Source: an uncultured Jannaschia sp.
GTDB taxonomy: Bacteria > Pseudomonadota > Alphaproteobacteria > Rhodobacterales > Rhodobacteraceae
Reading direction: 5' to 3'
DNA length: 64,000 bases
Assembly (NCBI RefSeq): GCF_947494025.1
Contig: NZ_CANLTQ010000002.1
Location: 1 to 64,000, forward strand
The notes under the pieces were generated by a model that made no database searches, was not told where the DNA came from, and saw nothing but the letters and a program-made list of their open reading frames with translations. The position numbers were made by a program, and so were the translations under genes. Shown here piece by piece: positions 36,485-46,800 of this stretch. Each line of letters starts with the position of its first letter. The stretch's first letter is position 1.

Positions 36485-36547
36485 GATCGTTCCGCTATCG
36501 CTGGAGGCAGGCCCGCTCTAGCGCGGGGACGACGGGAGGAAAAGCCG

Positions 36548-37696
36548 ATGGACGCGATCCGTGCGCTCGGCGCGATGTCCGGCACCTCGCTCGACGGGGT
36601 GGACGCGGCAGAGCTCGTCACGGACGGCGAGACGATCGTGGCCTTCGGGGACACGGGTTACGTCGAATATACGAGCGCGGAGCGGGACGTCCTTCGCGCC
36701 GCCCTCGGGCACTGGCCCGGGGAGGACGGCGTGGCGGAGGCCGCGCGCGTGGTCGAGGACGTGCATCTGCGTCTGCTTGACGGCTTCGCGCGACCCGGCG
36801 CGGTCGGCTTCCACGGGCAGACGCTGGCGCACGATCCCGCGGGCGGCCGGACGCATCAGGCCGGCGACGGCGCGCGGCTGGCGCAGGCGCTCGGCGCGCC
36901 CGTGGTCTGGGACTTCCGCAGCGCCGATGTCGCCGCGGGCGGCGAGGGGGCGCCGCTCGCCCCGGCCTTTCACCACGCCTGCGCGCGTCATGTGGGCGCC
37001 GAGCGTCCGGTGGCGTTCCTCAATCTCGGCGGGGTCGGCAACCTTACCTGGATCGATCCCGCCCGGCCGATGATGGCGGCGGGCGCGCTTCTTGCCTTCG
37101 ACACCGGGCCCGCGAACGCGCCGATCGACGATCTTTGCCAGCGTCACACGGGGGGGCGCTTCGACCGCGACGGCGCGTTGGCGCGGGAGGGAACGGCGCG
37201 GACGGACCTCGTGGACACGCTGCTGCGACATCCGTATTTCGAGCGCCCGCCGCCCAAGTCGCTCGACCGCGACGCCTGGGCGGGAACGCCGATCGACGCG
37301 CTGCCGCCCGCCGACGCGGCGGCCACCTGGGTCGCGGTGATCGCCGCCACGGTGGAGCGGGCGCTCGCGCGATGTCCCGCGCCGCCGGAGCGGCTCCTGA
37401 TCGCCGGCGGCGGGCGGCGGAACCCGGCGATCATGGCGGCGCTCGACGCGCTCCCGCTGGCCGTCGCGTCGGTGGAGGCGGCGGGCCTCGACGGCGACAT
37501 GCTGGAGGCGCAGGCCTTCGCGTTCCTTGCCGTGCGCGTCCTGCGCCGCCTGCCGACGAGCTTTCCCGGCACGACCGGGGTGGCGATGCCCCTTTGCGGC
37601 GGCCGGGTCTCGGGCGGGGCCGGGGTGCTTTACGATCCGGGTCCGGGTGCTAGACAAGGCGGCGAACGACGCATAGCCGGCGAAGGCTCGCGATAA
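36548..37696 (+). CDS. anmK: Anhydro-N-acetylmuramic acid kinase
   Basis: 382 residues. Phosphorylates and opens 1,6-anhydro-MurNAc from peptidoglycan turnover to MurNAc-6-phosphate. Recognised from the ATP-site start LGAMSGTSLDGVDAAE, GFHGQTLAHDP, VVWDFRSADVAAGGEGAPL, FLNLGGVGNLTWID and the C-terminal LIAGGGRRNPAIM. The lytic transglycosylase at 27412 would produce its substrate. It ends 37 bases before zwf; the two may share transcription. Confidence 0.95.
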   Translation: MDAIRALGAMSGTSLDGVDAAELVTDGETIVAFGDTGYVEYTSAERDVLRAALGHWPGEDGVAEAARVVEDVHLRLLDGFARPGAVGFHGQTLAHDPAGGRTHQAGDGARLAQALGAPVVWDFRSADVAAGGEGAPLAPAFHHACARHVGAERPVAFLNLGGVGNLTWIDPARPMMAAGALLAFDTGPANAPIDDLCQRHTGGRFDRDGALAREGTARTDLVDTLLRHPYFERPPPKSLDRDAWAGTPIDALPPADAAATWVAVIAATVERALARCPAPPERLLIAGGGRRNPAIMAALDALPLAVASVEAAGLDGDMLEAQAFAFLAVRVLRRLPTSFPGTTGVAMPLCGGRVSGGAGVLYDPGPGARQGGERRIAGEGSR

Positions 37697-37733
37697 CGCC
37701 GCGGACCCGCGCAGCAACAACAGGAGCAGCCGA

Positions 37734-39191
37734 ATGGTCTCCCGCACGATCCCCGTCGATACCTTCGACCTCGTCCTTTTCGGCGCCACGGGCGACCTCG
37801 CCGCCCGCAAGATCCTGCCGTCGCTCTATCGCCGCTTCCTGGCTGGCCAGATGCCGCCCGACGCCCGTGTGATCGGCGCCGCCCGGTCCGAGCTCGACGA
37901 TGAAGGGTTCCGTGACACCGTGCGCGCGGCGCTCGACGAGTTCGTGAGCAAGGGCAAGCGCGACGCCGACACGATCGACGCCTTCGTCGCGCAATGCAGC
38001 TACATCCCGATCGACGCCAAGGAGGACGACGGCTGGGACGCGCTGAAGGAAATGATCCGCGACGACGCGATCAAGGCGTTCTACTTCTCGGTCGGACCCA
38101 GCCTTTTCGGGGCGCTGGCGGAGCGCCTTCGTGCGCACGGCATCGCCGGGCCGAAATGCCGGCTGGTCGTCGAGAAGCCCTTCGGCACGGATCTCGAAAC
38201 CGCGCGCAAGCTCAACGAGGACCTTGCCGCGAGCTTCGACGAGGCGCAGATCTACCGCATCGACCACTTCCTCGGGAAGGAGACGGTGCAGAACCTGATG
38301 GCGGTGCGCTTCGCCAATGTCCTGTTCGAGCCGCTGTGGAACGAGCGCTATATCGACCACGTGCAAATCACCGTCTCCGAGACGATGGGCGTCGGCGGGC
38401 GGGGCGCCTATTACGACCGGTCCGGAGCGATGCGGGACATGGTGCAGAACCACCTGATGCAGCTTCTCTGCCTGACCGCGATGGAGCCGCCGAACCACTA
38501 CGACCCGGACATGCTGCGCGACGAGAAGCGGAAGGTGATCCGCGCGCTCGATCCCGTGGCCAAGGAGGACGTCGTGCGCGGCCAGTACAAGGCCAGCGGC
38601 GACCGGCCCTCCTATGTGGAGGACGCGGAGAACCCGGATTCGCGCACCGAGAGCTTCGTCGCCCTCAAGGTCGGAATCTCGAACTGGCGCTGGAAGCATG
38701 TCCCCTTCTACCTTCGGACCGGCAAGCGGATGTCGCGGCGCCTCTCGGAGATCGTCATCCAGTTCAAGGAGACGTCGCATTCCATCTTCGAGCGCGACGG
38801 GCTGAGCAAGGCCAACGCGCTGACGATCCGGCTCCAGCCCGACGAGGGCATGGACCTTTCGGTCACCATCAAGGAGCCGGGGCCCGGCGGCATGCGCCTC
38901 GTCAACGTGCCGCTCGACATGACCTTCGCGGACGCGCTCGGCCCCGACGGGGAGGATATCCCCGATGCCTACGAACGGCTGATCATGGACGTGATCCGGG
39001 GCAACCAGACGCTCTTCATGCGCGGCGACGAGGTGGAGGCCGCCTGGGCCTGGACCGATCCGATCATCGAGGGCTGGGAGAAGCGCGGCGACCGGCCGGC
39101 CCCCTACGGTCAGGGGACGAGCGGTCCGGAGGAGGCGCTGGCCCTGATGCACCGCGACAATCGTCGCTGGCGTGACCTCGAGGAGGAATAG
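37734..39191 (+). CDS. zwf: Glucose-6-phosphate 1-dehydrogenase
   Basis: 485 residues. First step of the oxidative pentose phosphate and Entner-Doudoroff routes. The NAD(P) site is FGATGDLAARKILPSL, the substrate-binding active site is YRIDHFLGKETVQN, and VEKPFGTDLETAR is also diagnostic. Starts at an ATG after caggagcagcc. Directly followed by pgl with no gap and then pgi, forming a compact glucose-6-phosphate operon; edd and eda are not in the window. Confidence 0.97.
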   Translation: MVSRTIPVDTFDLVLFGATGDLAARKILPSLYRRFLAGQMPPDARVIGAARSELDDEGFRDTVRAALDEFVSKGKRDADTIDAFVAQCSYIPIDAKEDDGWDALKEMIRDDAIKAFYFSVGPSLFGALAERLRAHGIAGPKCRLVVEKPFGTDLETARKLNEDLAASFDEAQIYRIDHFLGKETVQNLMAVRFANVLFEPLWNERYIDHVQITVSETMGVGGRGAYYDRSGAMRDMVQNHLMQLLCLTAMEPPNHYDPDMLRDEKRKVIRALDPVAKEDVVRGQYKASGDRPSYVEDAENPDSRTESFVALKVGISNWRWKHVPFYLRTGKRMSRRLSEIVIQFKETSHSIFERDGLSKANALTIRLQPDEGMDLSVTIKEPGPGGMRLVNVPLDMTFADALGPDGEDIPDAYERLIMDVIRGNQTLFMRGDEVEAAWAWTDPIIEGWEKRGDRPAPYGQGTSGPEEALALMHRDNRRWRDLEEE

Positions 39192-39863
39192 ATGGAGATG
39201 ATCACCTATCCGGACCGCGAGATGCTGGCGATAGGGCTCGCCGACCGCTTGGCCTCCTGCCTGCGCACGGCGCTGCGCGCCAACGACCGGGCGAGCTTTT
39301 GCGTGCCGGGCGGCACGTCGCCGGACGAGACGTTCCGTACCCTGTCGGGCGTGGCGCTCGACTGGAAGTCGGTGGACGTTTTTCTGGGCGACGAACGCTG
39401 GGTGCGCGAGGACAGCGAACGCTCGAATACCGGCCTCCTGAAGCGCACGCTGCTGACCGACCGGGCCGCCGCGGCGCGGCTCGTGCCGATGGTCAACGCC
39501 GCCGCCGTGCCCGAGGACGGCATCCCCGATCTCGTCCCCGCGCTCGGGGACGCTCTGCCGATCTCCGTGCTGCTGCTCGGCATGGGCGAGGACATGCACA
39601 CGGCGAGCTTGTTCCCCGGGGCCGACCGGCTGACCGAGGCGATGGCCGAGGACGCGCCGATCCTTGTGCCGATGCGGGCCGAGGGCGCGGAGGAGCCGCG
39701 CGTGACGCTGTCCCGCCGCGTGCTGGCCGACGCGATGGAGACGCATATCCTGATCATGGGCGACGCCAAACGCGCGGCGCTGGAGCGGGCGCAGGGCCTC
39801 GATCCGATGGAGGCCCCCGTGGCCGCGTTCCTGCGCGAAGCCTGCGTGCACTGGGCCCCCTGA
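39192..39863 (+). CDS. pgl: 6-phosphogluconolactonase
   Basis: 223 residues of the DevB/SOL type. Hydrolyses the lactone made by Zwf. Motifs: FCVPGGTSPDETFRTL, DVFLGDERWVREDSERSN, LLLGMGEDMHTASLFPG and EEPRVTLSRRVLADA. The ATG follows the zwf stop immediately (TAGATG), suggesting coupling. A gap of 30 bases leads to pgi. Confidence 0.96.
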   Translation: MEMITYPDREMLAIGLADRLASCLRTALRANDRASFCVPGGTSPDETFRTLSGVALDWKSVDVFLGDERWVREDSERSNTGLLKRTLLTDRAAAARLVPMVNAAAVPEDGIPDLVPALGDALPISVLLLGMGEDMHTASLFPGADRLTEAMAEDAPILVPMRAEGAEEPRVTLSRRVLADAMETHILIMGDAKRAALERAQGLDPMEAPVAAFLREACVHWAP

Positions 39864-39893
39864 CGGCCCCCGACGACAACGAGCGAGATCGAC

Positions 39894-41483
39894 ATGAGCA
39901 TCTGGACCGCCCTCGACGACCTTCGTGCCATGAGCGGCGCGCGCATCACCGACCTTCTGGCCGACGAGGCCCGGACCGGACGGATGATCCGCCGCACCGG
40001 GCCGTTCCTGTTCGACTTCTCGAAGACCGCGATCACCGGCCCGGCGCTCGACCGCCTGCTCGCGGCGGCCGCGGACGTGCCCGCGCGCCGGGACGCGATG
40101 TTCGAGGGCGCGCGCATCAACGAGACCGAGGGCCGCGCCGTCCTTCACACGGCGCTGCGCGGCGGGCGTCCTGTCACCGTCGACGGCGTCAACGTCCTGG
40201 GCGAGGTCCACGGCACGCTGGCCCGGATGCGCGACTTCGCCGGCGACGTGCGCGACGGCACGTTCCAGGGGCAGGGCGGGCGCATCACCGACGTGGTGAA
40301 CATCGGCATCGGCGGCTCTGATCTCGGCCCCGCGATGGCGACGCTGGCGCTCGCGCCCTACCACGACGGGCCGCGCTGCCATTTCGTGTCGAACGTGGAC
40401 GGCGCCGACTGGGCCGAGACCGTCAAGGACCTCGATCCCGGCACCACGCTCGTGGTCGTGGCCTCCAAGACATTCACCACGATCGAGACACTGACCAACG
40501 CCAGGACCGTGCGCGACTGGATGGGCGAGGAGGTGTCCGAGCCCGCCGCGCAATTCGCAGCCCTGTCGTCGGCGCTCGACAAGACCTCGGAGTTCGGGAT
40601 CGACCCCTCTCGCGTCTTCGGTTTCGCGGATTGGGTCGGCGGGCGCTATTCGATGTGGGGGCCGATCGGCCTGTCGCTGATGATCGCGATCGGCTCGGGC
40701 AATTTCGACGCCTTCCTGCGCGGCGCGCGGGAGATGGACGACCATTTCCGCGAGGCCGATCTCGCCGACAACCTGCCGGTTCTGCTGGCGCTCGTGGGGC
40801 TCTGGAACCATCAGGTCTGCGGCTATCCCACGCGCGCGGTGCTGCCCTACGACAACCGGCTCGCCCGCCTGCCGGCCTACCTCCAGCAGCTGGAGATGGA
40901 ATCGAACGGCAAGGGCGTGACCATGGGCGGCGACCCGCTACCCGGCCCGGCCGGCCCGGTCGTCTGGGGGGAGCCCGGCACGAACGGCCAGCATGCCTTT
41001 TATCAGCTGATCCATCAGGGGCGCACGCCGGTCCCCTGCGAGTTCATGGTCGCCGCACAGGGGCACGAGCCCGCGCTCGACCATCACCACCGCCTGTTGA
41101 TCGCGAACTGCCTCGCGCAATCCGAGGCGCTCCTGAAGGGGCGCAGCCACGCCGAGGCGCGCACCAAGGTGGAGGGCAAGTACGATGGAGACGAGCTCGA
41201 GCGGCAGGCGGCGCATCGCGTGTTCGAGGGCAATCGCCCGTCCACCACGTTGCTTTACCCGCAGCTCACTCCGGCCGTGCTGGGCGGCATCGTCGCGCTC
41301 TATGAGCACCGGGTTTTCGTCGAAGGCGTGCTGCTCGGCATCAACAGCTTCGACCAATGGGGCGTCGAGCTTGGCAAGGAACTCGCGACCTCGCTCGGAC
41401 CGCTGGTCGATGGCGGGGATCCGTCGGGCAAGGACGCGTCCACCCGGGCGCTTCTGGCGCAGCTCCTCGACTGGCGGCACTGA
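39894..41483 (+). CDS. pgi: Glucose-6-phosphate isomerase
   Basis: 529 residues. Interconverts glucose-6-phosphate and fructose-6-phosphate. Motifs: [30 protein letters not shown], the first PGI signature at [16 protein letters not shown], and [12 protein letters not shown] near the C-terminus in the second signature region. A cgagatcgac leader precedes the ATG. Last gene of the zwf operon; it converges with the thioesterase, with 8 bases between their ends. Confidence 0.97.
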   Translation: MSIWTALDDLRAMSGARITDLLADEARTGRMIRRTGPFLFDFSKTAITGPALDRLLAAAADVPARRDAMFEGARINETEGRAVLHTALRGGRPVTVDGVNVLGEVHGTLARMRDFAGDVRDGTFQGQGGRITDVVNIGIGGSDLGPAMATLALAPYHDGPRCHFVSNVDGADWAETVKDLDPGTTLVVVASKTFTTIETLTNARTVRDWMGEEVSEPAAQFAALSSALDKTSEFGIDPSRVFGFADWVGGRYSMWGPIGLSLMIAIGSGNFDAFLRGAREMDDHFREADLADNLPVLLALVGLWNHQVCGYPTRAVLPYDNRLARLPAYLQQLEMESNGKGVTMGGDPLPGPAGPVVWGEPGTNGQHAFYQLIHQGRTPVPCEFMVAAQGHEPALDHHHRLLIANCLAQSEALLKGRSHAEARTKVEGKYDGDELERQAAHRVFEGNRPSTTLLYPQLTPAVLGGIVALYEHRVFVEGVLLGINSFDQWGVELGKELATSLGPLVDGGDPSGKDASTRALLAQLLDWRH

Positions 41484-41491
41484 GCCGCCGG

Positions 41492-41962
41492 TCACGTCTC
41501 CGGCGTGGCGCCGTCGCGGGTCCGGAACACGTCAAGGAAATGATCGGGCAGGGGGCGGCGGGTCGTGCGATCCCGCTCCATCAGGACAATGACCGCCTCG
41601 CTGGCGGCGCAGACGCGACCGCGCGCGACGACCGCATATTCCATCGTCCACGACGTCCGGCGATAGGCCTTGGCCCGACCCGCGACGATATAGGTCTCAT
41701 CAAGGTGCAACGGCGCGCGGTAGTCAACGGAGACGGCCTTCAGGACCAGCGTCGGCCGGCCCCCCCGGTCAAGCCCGTGGGCACCCAGCCAGGCCGTGCG
41801 GCACGTTTCGAACCAGCTCAGGTAGCGGGCATTGTTGACGTGGTCATGCACGTCGAGCTCCTGAAAGCGCACGCGGTCGGCCTGACCGAAAACGAAGCGC
41901 TCCGGAACACCCTCCGCGCGCAGCGTGGCGCGGTCGAGCGGAACGAGAAAGGGCAGGGTCAT
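41492..41962 (-). CDS. Acyl-CoA thioesterase (4HBT hot-dog family)
   Basis: 156 residues. FQELDVHDHVNNARYLSWFETCRTAWL is the 4HBT motif region with the catalytic Asp/His surroundings, and VSVDYRAPLHLDETYIVAGRAK fits the second half of the fold. Hydrolyses acyl-CoA thioesters; the chain preference is unknown. Single gene on the minus strand, upstream of which lies tRNA-Gly. Confidence 0.85.
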   Translation of the reverse strand: MTLPFLVPLDRATLRAEGVPERFVFGQADRVRFQELDVHDHVNNARYLSWFETCRTAWLGAHGLDRGGRPTLVLKAVSVDYRAPLHLDETYIVAGRAKAYRRTSWTMEYAVVARGRVCAASEAVIVLMERDRTTRRPLPDHFLDVFRTRDGATPET

Positions 41963-42032
41963 GACCGCCTTCTAGCGCGACGACCGGTCCATGCAAGCGG
42001 GCGAACCTCGTCGTCTGGGCCGTGCAGATCAT

Positions 42033-42106
42033 TGGAGCGGGTAACGGGAATCGAACCCGTAACTGAAGCTTGGGAAGCTTTCGTGATACCTTTTCACCAT
42101 ACCCGC
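42033..42106 (-). tRNA. tRNA-Gly (anticodon CCC)
   Basis: A 74-base cloverleaf with encoded CCA on the minus strand. Acceptor GCGGGTA/TACCCGC, D stem GTGA/TCAC, anticodon loop TTCCCAA (reads GGG), T arm ACGGG-TTCGATT-CCCGT. The outermost anticodon-stem pair (27-43) is A-C, a mild irregularity. Without the island to its right it would lie about 45 bases downstream of the tRNA-Asn gene on the same strand. Confidence 0.95.
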
Positions 42107-42151
42107 CGCGTCGCCCCGAACATCCCTTGACGATGCGAATGTTGGGGAAGA

Positions 42152-42165
42152 TTGGCTCCGGCGGT
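42152..42165 (+). repeat. Left attachment-site copy of the tRNA-Asn 3' end
   Basis: TTGGCTCCGGCGGT here is identical over 14 bases and in the same orientation to the 3' terminus of the tRNA-Asn gene at 54869-54882. Beyond it 7 of the next 12 bases also agree with the tRNA T arm, which suggests a longer decayed copy. The repeat also forms part of a hairpin GCTCCGG/CCGGAGC (42155-42177). Confidence 0.75.
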
Positions 42166-42177
42166 CGCGACCGGAGC

Positions 42178-43174
42178 GTAGACCTCAAGATACTGTAACG
42201 ACTAACCTTTCCGGGATCGACTCCTGTCCGACGCCGCGATGTGCCAGCAGAAGTGCCATACCCTGTGCCACGACACAAGTCCTCGTCGCGATCCGGGATC
42301 GCATCAGTCGATCCCGATCGCGCCGGGTGCTTCGAATGCTGCCGAGGGCGGCCCGTCCCGATCGAAGAGCGCTCGCTTTGTCGCCCCAAGGATGTCCTCG
42401 CCCGGCTCCTGGCTCTGCTTCGATCCGAGTTCCTTCCTGAGACCTGCGAGGTCTTCGCGTGTGTCGCCCATCGGCCAGAGGGCCTGGGATGTCATGAGCC
42501 GCTTTCGCTGTATCAGGCTCTGGAGAAGAAAACCGAAGGATGGACTTGCCCGTCCGTTCAGTGTTCGGCGCGGGTCAACGAACTGTCGGAACCGTCGGGC
42601 CATTTCTTGACGAGGAATGGGCCGAGGTCCATCAGGGGTTCCAAGCGACCCCTTGAGCGAGGCGGCGTTGCAGACCTCTGACGTTCGGCATGATTGCCCC
42701 GCCCCCCGACGGCGTTGTGCGACATGCGCCTGTCAGAACGGGAAGACGATACCGACGCCGACGCGGGTGCCATCCGGCGCTTTGCCGTGATCGCCGCTGA
42801 AGGGGGACGCGGGTAGGGCGACTTTTTCATGTCTAACCGGAAGACAAGCGCCGGGACTGCTATTTAGAAGACCGATCAGGCAAGACCCCATTCGAGATCG
42901 CCATGAGCTTCGGGTCCATCGCCACCGCTGGCGTCGGGCGCCGACTGCAACGCGATGAATCTGGATCGGTAATCGTCTACAATCTTGCGTCCCTATAAAC
43001 ACTCCGGACGGTCTGTAATATGGTGAGGCCGTGTATCCGACATATTGCGGTGAAACGAAGCTTCGTCGCGGCAGAACACGCGTCGCGCGATGCACGGTGC
43101 GGCATATTATGCTGCGGGAAATATGTCCGAGCGACACATGCTATAGCGGGATGGAGTTGCGTCGCGGCGTCGGA
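42178..43174. other. Gene-poor decayed region at the left end of the island
   Basis: About one kilobase with no convincing gene. It is richer in A/T than the flanks. Minus-strand frames at 42304-42603 and 42733-43137 are open but match nothing recognised. The second ends in the peptide GKAPDGTRVGVGIVFPF, whose alternating hydrophobics and terminal Phe resemble the last strand of an outer-membrane barrel, so a decayed porin-like gene is conceivable. The remainder shows no tRNA or strong hairpin. Confidence 0.4.
42241..42270 (+). repeat. Three GTGCCA repeats at 12-bp spacing
   Basis: GTGCCA occurs at 42241, 42253 and 42265, exactly 12 bases apart, with unrelated 6-base spacers (gcagaa, taccct). 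They lie about 75 bases inside the left attachment copy. Short phased direct repeats next to an att site are typical of recombinase arm-type sites; this role is inferred. Confidence 0.6.
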
Positions 43175-43654
43175 TCAGACTGGCACGATCAAAGAGTGCT
43201 TCACGCGTTTCAAGGTGAAAGAGGTGCTGATCGACTGAACGTTCGGCAACTCGACGATGGCGTTCTTCACCGTTCCCTCGTAGTCGCGCACGCTTTTCGC
43301 GATCACCTGTAGAACATAGTCATGATCGCCGCTGAGCGAGTAACATTGCATGATTTCCGGCACGTTCTGTACCGCCTCCTCGAAGGCGCGCAGTCGCTCG
43401 CGTTTGTGTTCCGCATTCTTGACGAAGCACAGCACGAGGATGTCGAAGCCGACCGTCTCCGCGTCGACGATGTAGCGCCGGTCGCTGACGACTCCGGCTT
43501 CGCGCAGCCGGCCGAGCCGCCGCCAGCACGGCGAGTGGCTGAGCCCGGTGCGCTCGCCGAGATCACGCATCGTGATGTCGGGCTCGTCCTGGATGATGCG
43601 CAGGATGCGCCGGTCGGCGGCGTCGAGGGTCAGGGAATCGTCGTCGCGGGACAT
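43175..43654 (-). CDS. Lrp/AsnC family transcriptional regulator
   Basis: 159 residues. N-terminal HTH (about residues 10-60: LDAADRRILRIIQDEPDITMRDLGER, TGLSHSPCWRRLGRLREAGVV) and a C-terminal RAM ligand-binding domain (YSLSGDHDYVLQVIAKSVRDYEG, VKNAIVELPNVQSISTSFTLK). Members sense amino acids such as leucine, lysine or asparagine. It is divergent from the leucine-degradation operon with 147 bases between the starts, so it is the likely local regulator, with leucine or its oxoacid as a plausible effector. Confidence 0.95.
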   Translation of the reverse strand: MSRDDDSLTLDAADRRILRIIQDEPDITMRDLGERTGLSHSPCWRRLGRLREAGVVSDRRYIVDAETVGFDILVLCFVKNAEHKRERLRAFEEAVQNVPEIMQCYSLSGDHDYVLQVIAKSVRDYEGTVKNAIVELPNVQSISTSFTLKRVKHSLIVPV

Positions 43655-43731
43655 GGTCGTATCTTGAATAGATGCCGAGGGACGGTGTAACCTGAGCAGG
43701 GCGATTGCAAGGCTCCTGTTGCACCCGGAAC

Positions 43732-43746
43732 TGTGAAACGGTCACA
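43732..43746. promoter_or_regulatory. 15-bp palindrome, candidate Lrp-type operator
   Basis: TGTGA-aacgg-TCACA lies in the intergenic space between the Lrp/AsnC gene and the operon it faces, 56 bases before the oxidoreductase start. The 15-bp length suits an AsnC/Lrp dimer. The half sites resemble CRP boxes, but the spacer is 5 rather than 6 bases. Confidence 0.45.
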
Positions 43747-43801
43747 ATTAGAGACCTTGTTTCCCGTCTGCCGGTGCATGCTTCGCGTCAGGAGGTGCCC
43801 A

Positions 43802-46800
43802 GTGACGATTTCGCTCGACGACAAATACACTGCCGAGACCGGGCCGGTCTTCATGACCGGAACGCAGGCGCTGGTCCGGCTGCCGATGACGCAGATGCGG
43901 CGCGACCGCGCGGCGGGGCTGAACACCGGCACGTTCATCTCGGGCTACCGCGGATCGCCGCTGGGCAGCTACGACCAGCAGCTGATGAAGGCGCGCAAGC
44001 ATCTCGACCGGCACGACGTGGTGTTCCAGCCGGGGCTGAACGAGGACCTCGCGGCCACCGCGGTCTGGGGCAGCCAGCAGCTGCACCTGTCGGAGGGCGC
44101 GCGCAAGGACGGCGTGCTGGGCATCTGGTATGGCAAGGGGCCGGGTGTCGACCGGTCCGGCGACGTCTTCAAGCACGGCAATGCCGCCGGCAGCGCGGCC
44201 CATGGTGGCGTGTTGGCGATCGCCGGGGACGATCACACCTGCAAGTCGTCGTCGATCCCGCACCAGTCCGACCACGCCTTCATGTCGGCGCTGATGCCGA
44301 TGCTCTATCCGTCCTCGGTGCACGAGTTCCTCGAGATGGGGCTGCTTGGCGTGGCGATGTCGCGGTTCTCGGGCTGCTGGGTCGGCTACAAGGTGATCTC
44401 CGAGACCGTCGAGACGACGACCGTGGTCGACCTCGCGCAGGAAGCGCGCCGCTTCGTCCTGCCCGAGGACATCGCTCTGCCCGAGGGCGGGCTGAACCTT
44501 CGCTGGCCCGACGCGCCGCTGGCGCAGGACGCGCGCCTGCAGGAGATCAAGGGCTACGCGGCCATCGCCTTCGCCCGCGCCAACGGCGTCGATTTCGCGG
44601 CGATCCCCAACGATCGCGCGCGTTTCGGCATCGTCGCCTCCGGCAAGGCCTTCGAGGATGTGCGGCAGGCGCTGGCCGAGCTGGAGCTGGGCCCCGAGGA
44701 ACAGCGCATCATCGGCCTCCGCCTCTACAAGGTGCGGATGCCGTGGCCGCTGGAGCCGCAGGGCATCCGCGCCTTCTCGGAAGGGCTCGATGAGGTGCTG
44801 GTGGTCGAGGAACGGCGCGAGATCATCGAGAACCAGATCAAGCAGCAGCTCTTCAACTGGCGCGCCGACGTGCGGCCGCGCATCGTCGGCAAGTTCGACG
44901 AGGCAGACCGGCCGGTCCTCTCGCTCTCGGCCGGGCTGACCGTGGCTCGCGTCGCGGAGGCGCTGGCCGAGCGTCTGCTGAAGCTCGACCTGCCCGAGGG
45001 GCTGGCCGCGCATGTCGCCCGCCGCGCCGGGGTTCTGAAGGCCGCGGAGGCGCGGGTCGCCGACCATGCCGCGCCGATCACTCGTCTGCCGCATTACTGC
45101 GCCGGCTGCCCGCACAACACCTCGACCCGCGTGCCCGAAGGGTCGAAGGCGATGGCCGGCATCGGTTGCCACTTCATGGCGCAGTGGATGGATCGCAACA
45201 CCGAGACCTTCACCCATATGGGAGCCGAAGGGGTGCCCTGGACCGCAATCTCGCACTTCACCGACGAGGCGCACCGCTTCGTCAACCTCGGCGACGGCAC
45301 CTATTTCCATTCCGGCCATCTCGCGATCCGCCAGTCGGTCGCAGCGGGTGCCGACATCACCTACAAGATCCTCTACAACGACGCCGTAGCGATGACCGGC
45401 GGCCAGCCGGTCGACGGCGTGCTGACTCCGCAGCAGATCACCCACCAGATGTTCCACGAGGGCGTCGCCCGAATCGTGCTGATGTCGGACCGTCCCGACC
45501 TCTACAGCGCGGCCGACCTCGCCCCCGGCACCGAGATCCGCCACCGCGACGACATCGACGCGGTAATGCTGGCGCTGCGCGAGGTGCCCGGCACGACCGT
45601 AATCGTCTTCGAGCAAACCTGCGCGGCAGAAAAGCGCCGTCGCCGCAAGCGCGGGCTCATGGAGGAGCCGGACCTGCGGCTCTGGATCAACCCGGCGGTC
45701 TGCGAGGGCTGCGGCGATTGTTCGGAAAAGTCGAACTGCATCGCGGTGGAGCCGGAAGAGACCGAGATGGGCCGCAAGCGGCGTATCAACCAGTCGATGT
45801 GCAACAAGGATTATTCCTGCCTGAAGGGCTTCTGCCCCTCCTTCGTCAGCGTCCGGGGCGCCATGCCGAAGAAGGCCGTGGCGCAGGACGGGCCGGACGT
45901 CGGCGCGCTGCCCGAGCCGACGTTGCCCGAGATCGACCGGGCCTGGAACCTCGCGGTGACCGGAGTGGGCGGCACCGGCGTGCTGACCATCGGCGCGCTT
46001 CTGGGGATGGCGGCGCATGTCGAGGGCAAGGTGCCGATGATCCTCGACATGGCGGGGCTGGCGCAGAAGGGCGGCGCGGTGCTGAGCCATGTCCGGATCT
46101 CGCGCCCCGACCGGCCGACCGCCGCACCGCGCATCGCTGCGGGCGGAGCGGATCTGCTGCTTGCCGCCGATGCGGTCGTCGCGGCGTCGAAAGAGGCGAT
46201 CCTGCTTTGCGATCCGGCGCGCACCGCGGCCGTGCTGAACGTGCGGGTGACGCCGACGTCCGACTTCGTGCGCCTGCGCGACTTCGACTTCCGTGCGGCA
46301 TCGGTCGAACGCACCGTGGAGAAGGCGGTGCGCTCGCGCGACCACTTCCACAACTTCTCCGACTTCGCGGTGGCGCTGACCGGCGACGAGATCGGCGCCA
46401 ACATGATGATGCTGGGCTATGCCTGGCAGCGCGGGCTGATCCCGCTGGGGCGCGACGCCATTGCCCGGGCCGTGGAGCTGAACGGCGTGGCTGTGGCCGC
46501 GAACCTCGCGGCCTTCGACTGGGGCCGGCTTCTGGCGCATGACGCGGACGCGGTGGCACGGGCGGCGGGACCGGACCGGAAGGGCGCGACGCCGCTGGCC
46601 GAGATGTCGACCGAGGAGATCATCGCCCACCGCAAGGACCACCTGCGCGCCTACCAGAACGCTCGGTTGGCGGAGCACTACGGCGCGCGGCTTGACCGCT
46701 TCGCCGAGGCACTCGAGGCGAAGGGGCTGGCTGACAGCGGGTTGCTGCGGCTGGCGGCGATCTCCTATGCCCGCGTTCTGGCCTACAAGGACGAATACGA

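Noticed and set aside
42155-42177. Hairpin GCTCCGG/CCGGAGC as a terminator
   Set aside because: No T run on either strand; it overlaps the att-like repeat and probably reflects the tRNA-derived sequence.
42241-42681. Plus-strand open frame next to tRNA-Gly
   Set aside because: No recognisable family, no convincing start, and Cys-rich, irregular composition; treated as decayed noncoding DNA.
43732-43746. CRP site
   Set aside because: Half sites TGTGA/TCACA fit, but the spacer is 5 rather than 6 bases; an Lrp-type operator suits the neighbouring gene better.
43733-43801. Upstream GTG start for the fused oxidoreductase
   Set aside because: No ribosome binding site, it overlaps the palindrome, and the GTG at 43802 has a near-perfect aggaggt site.
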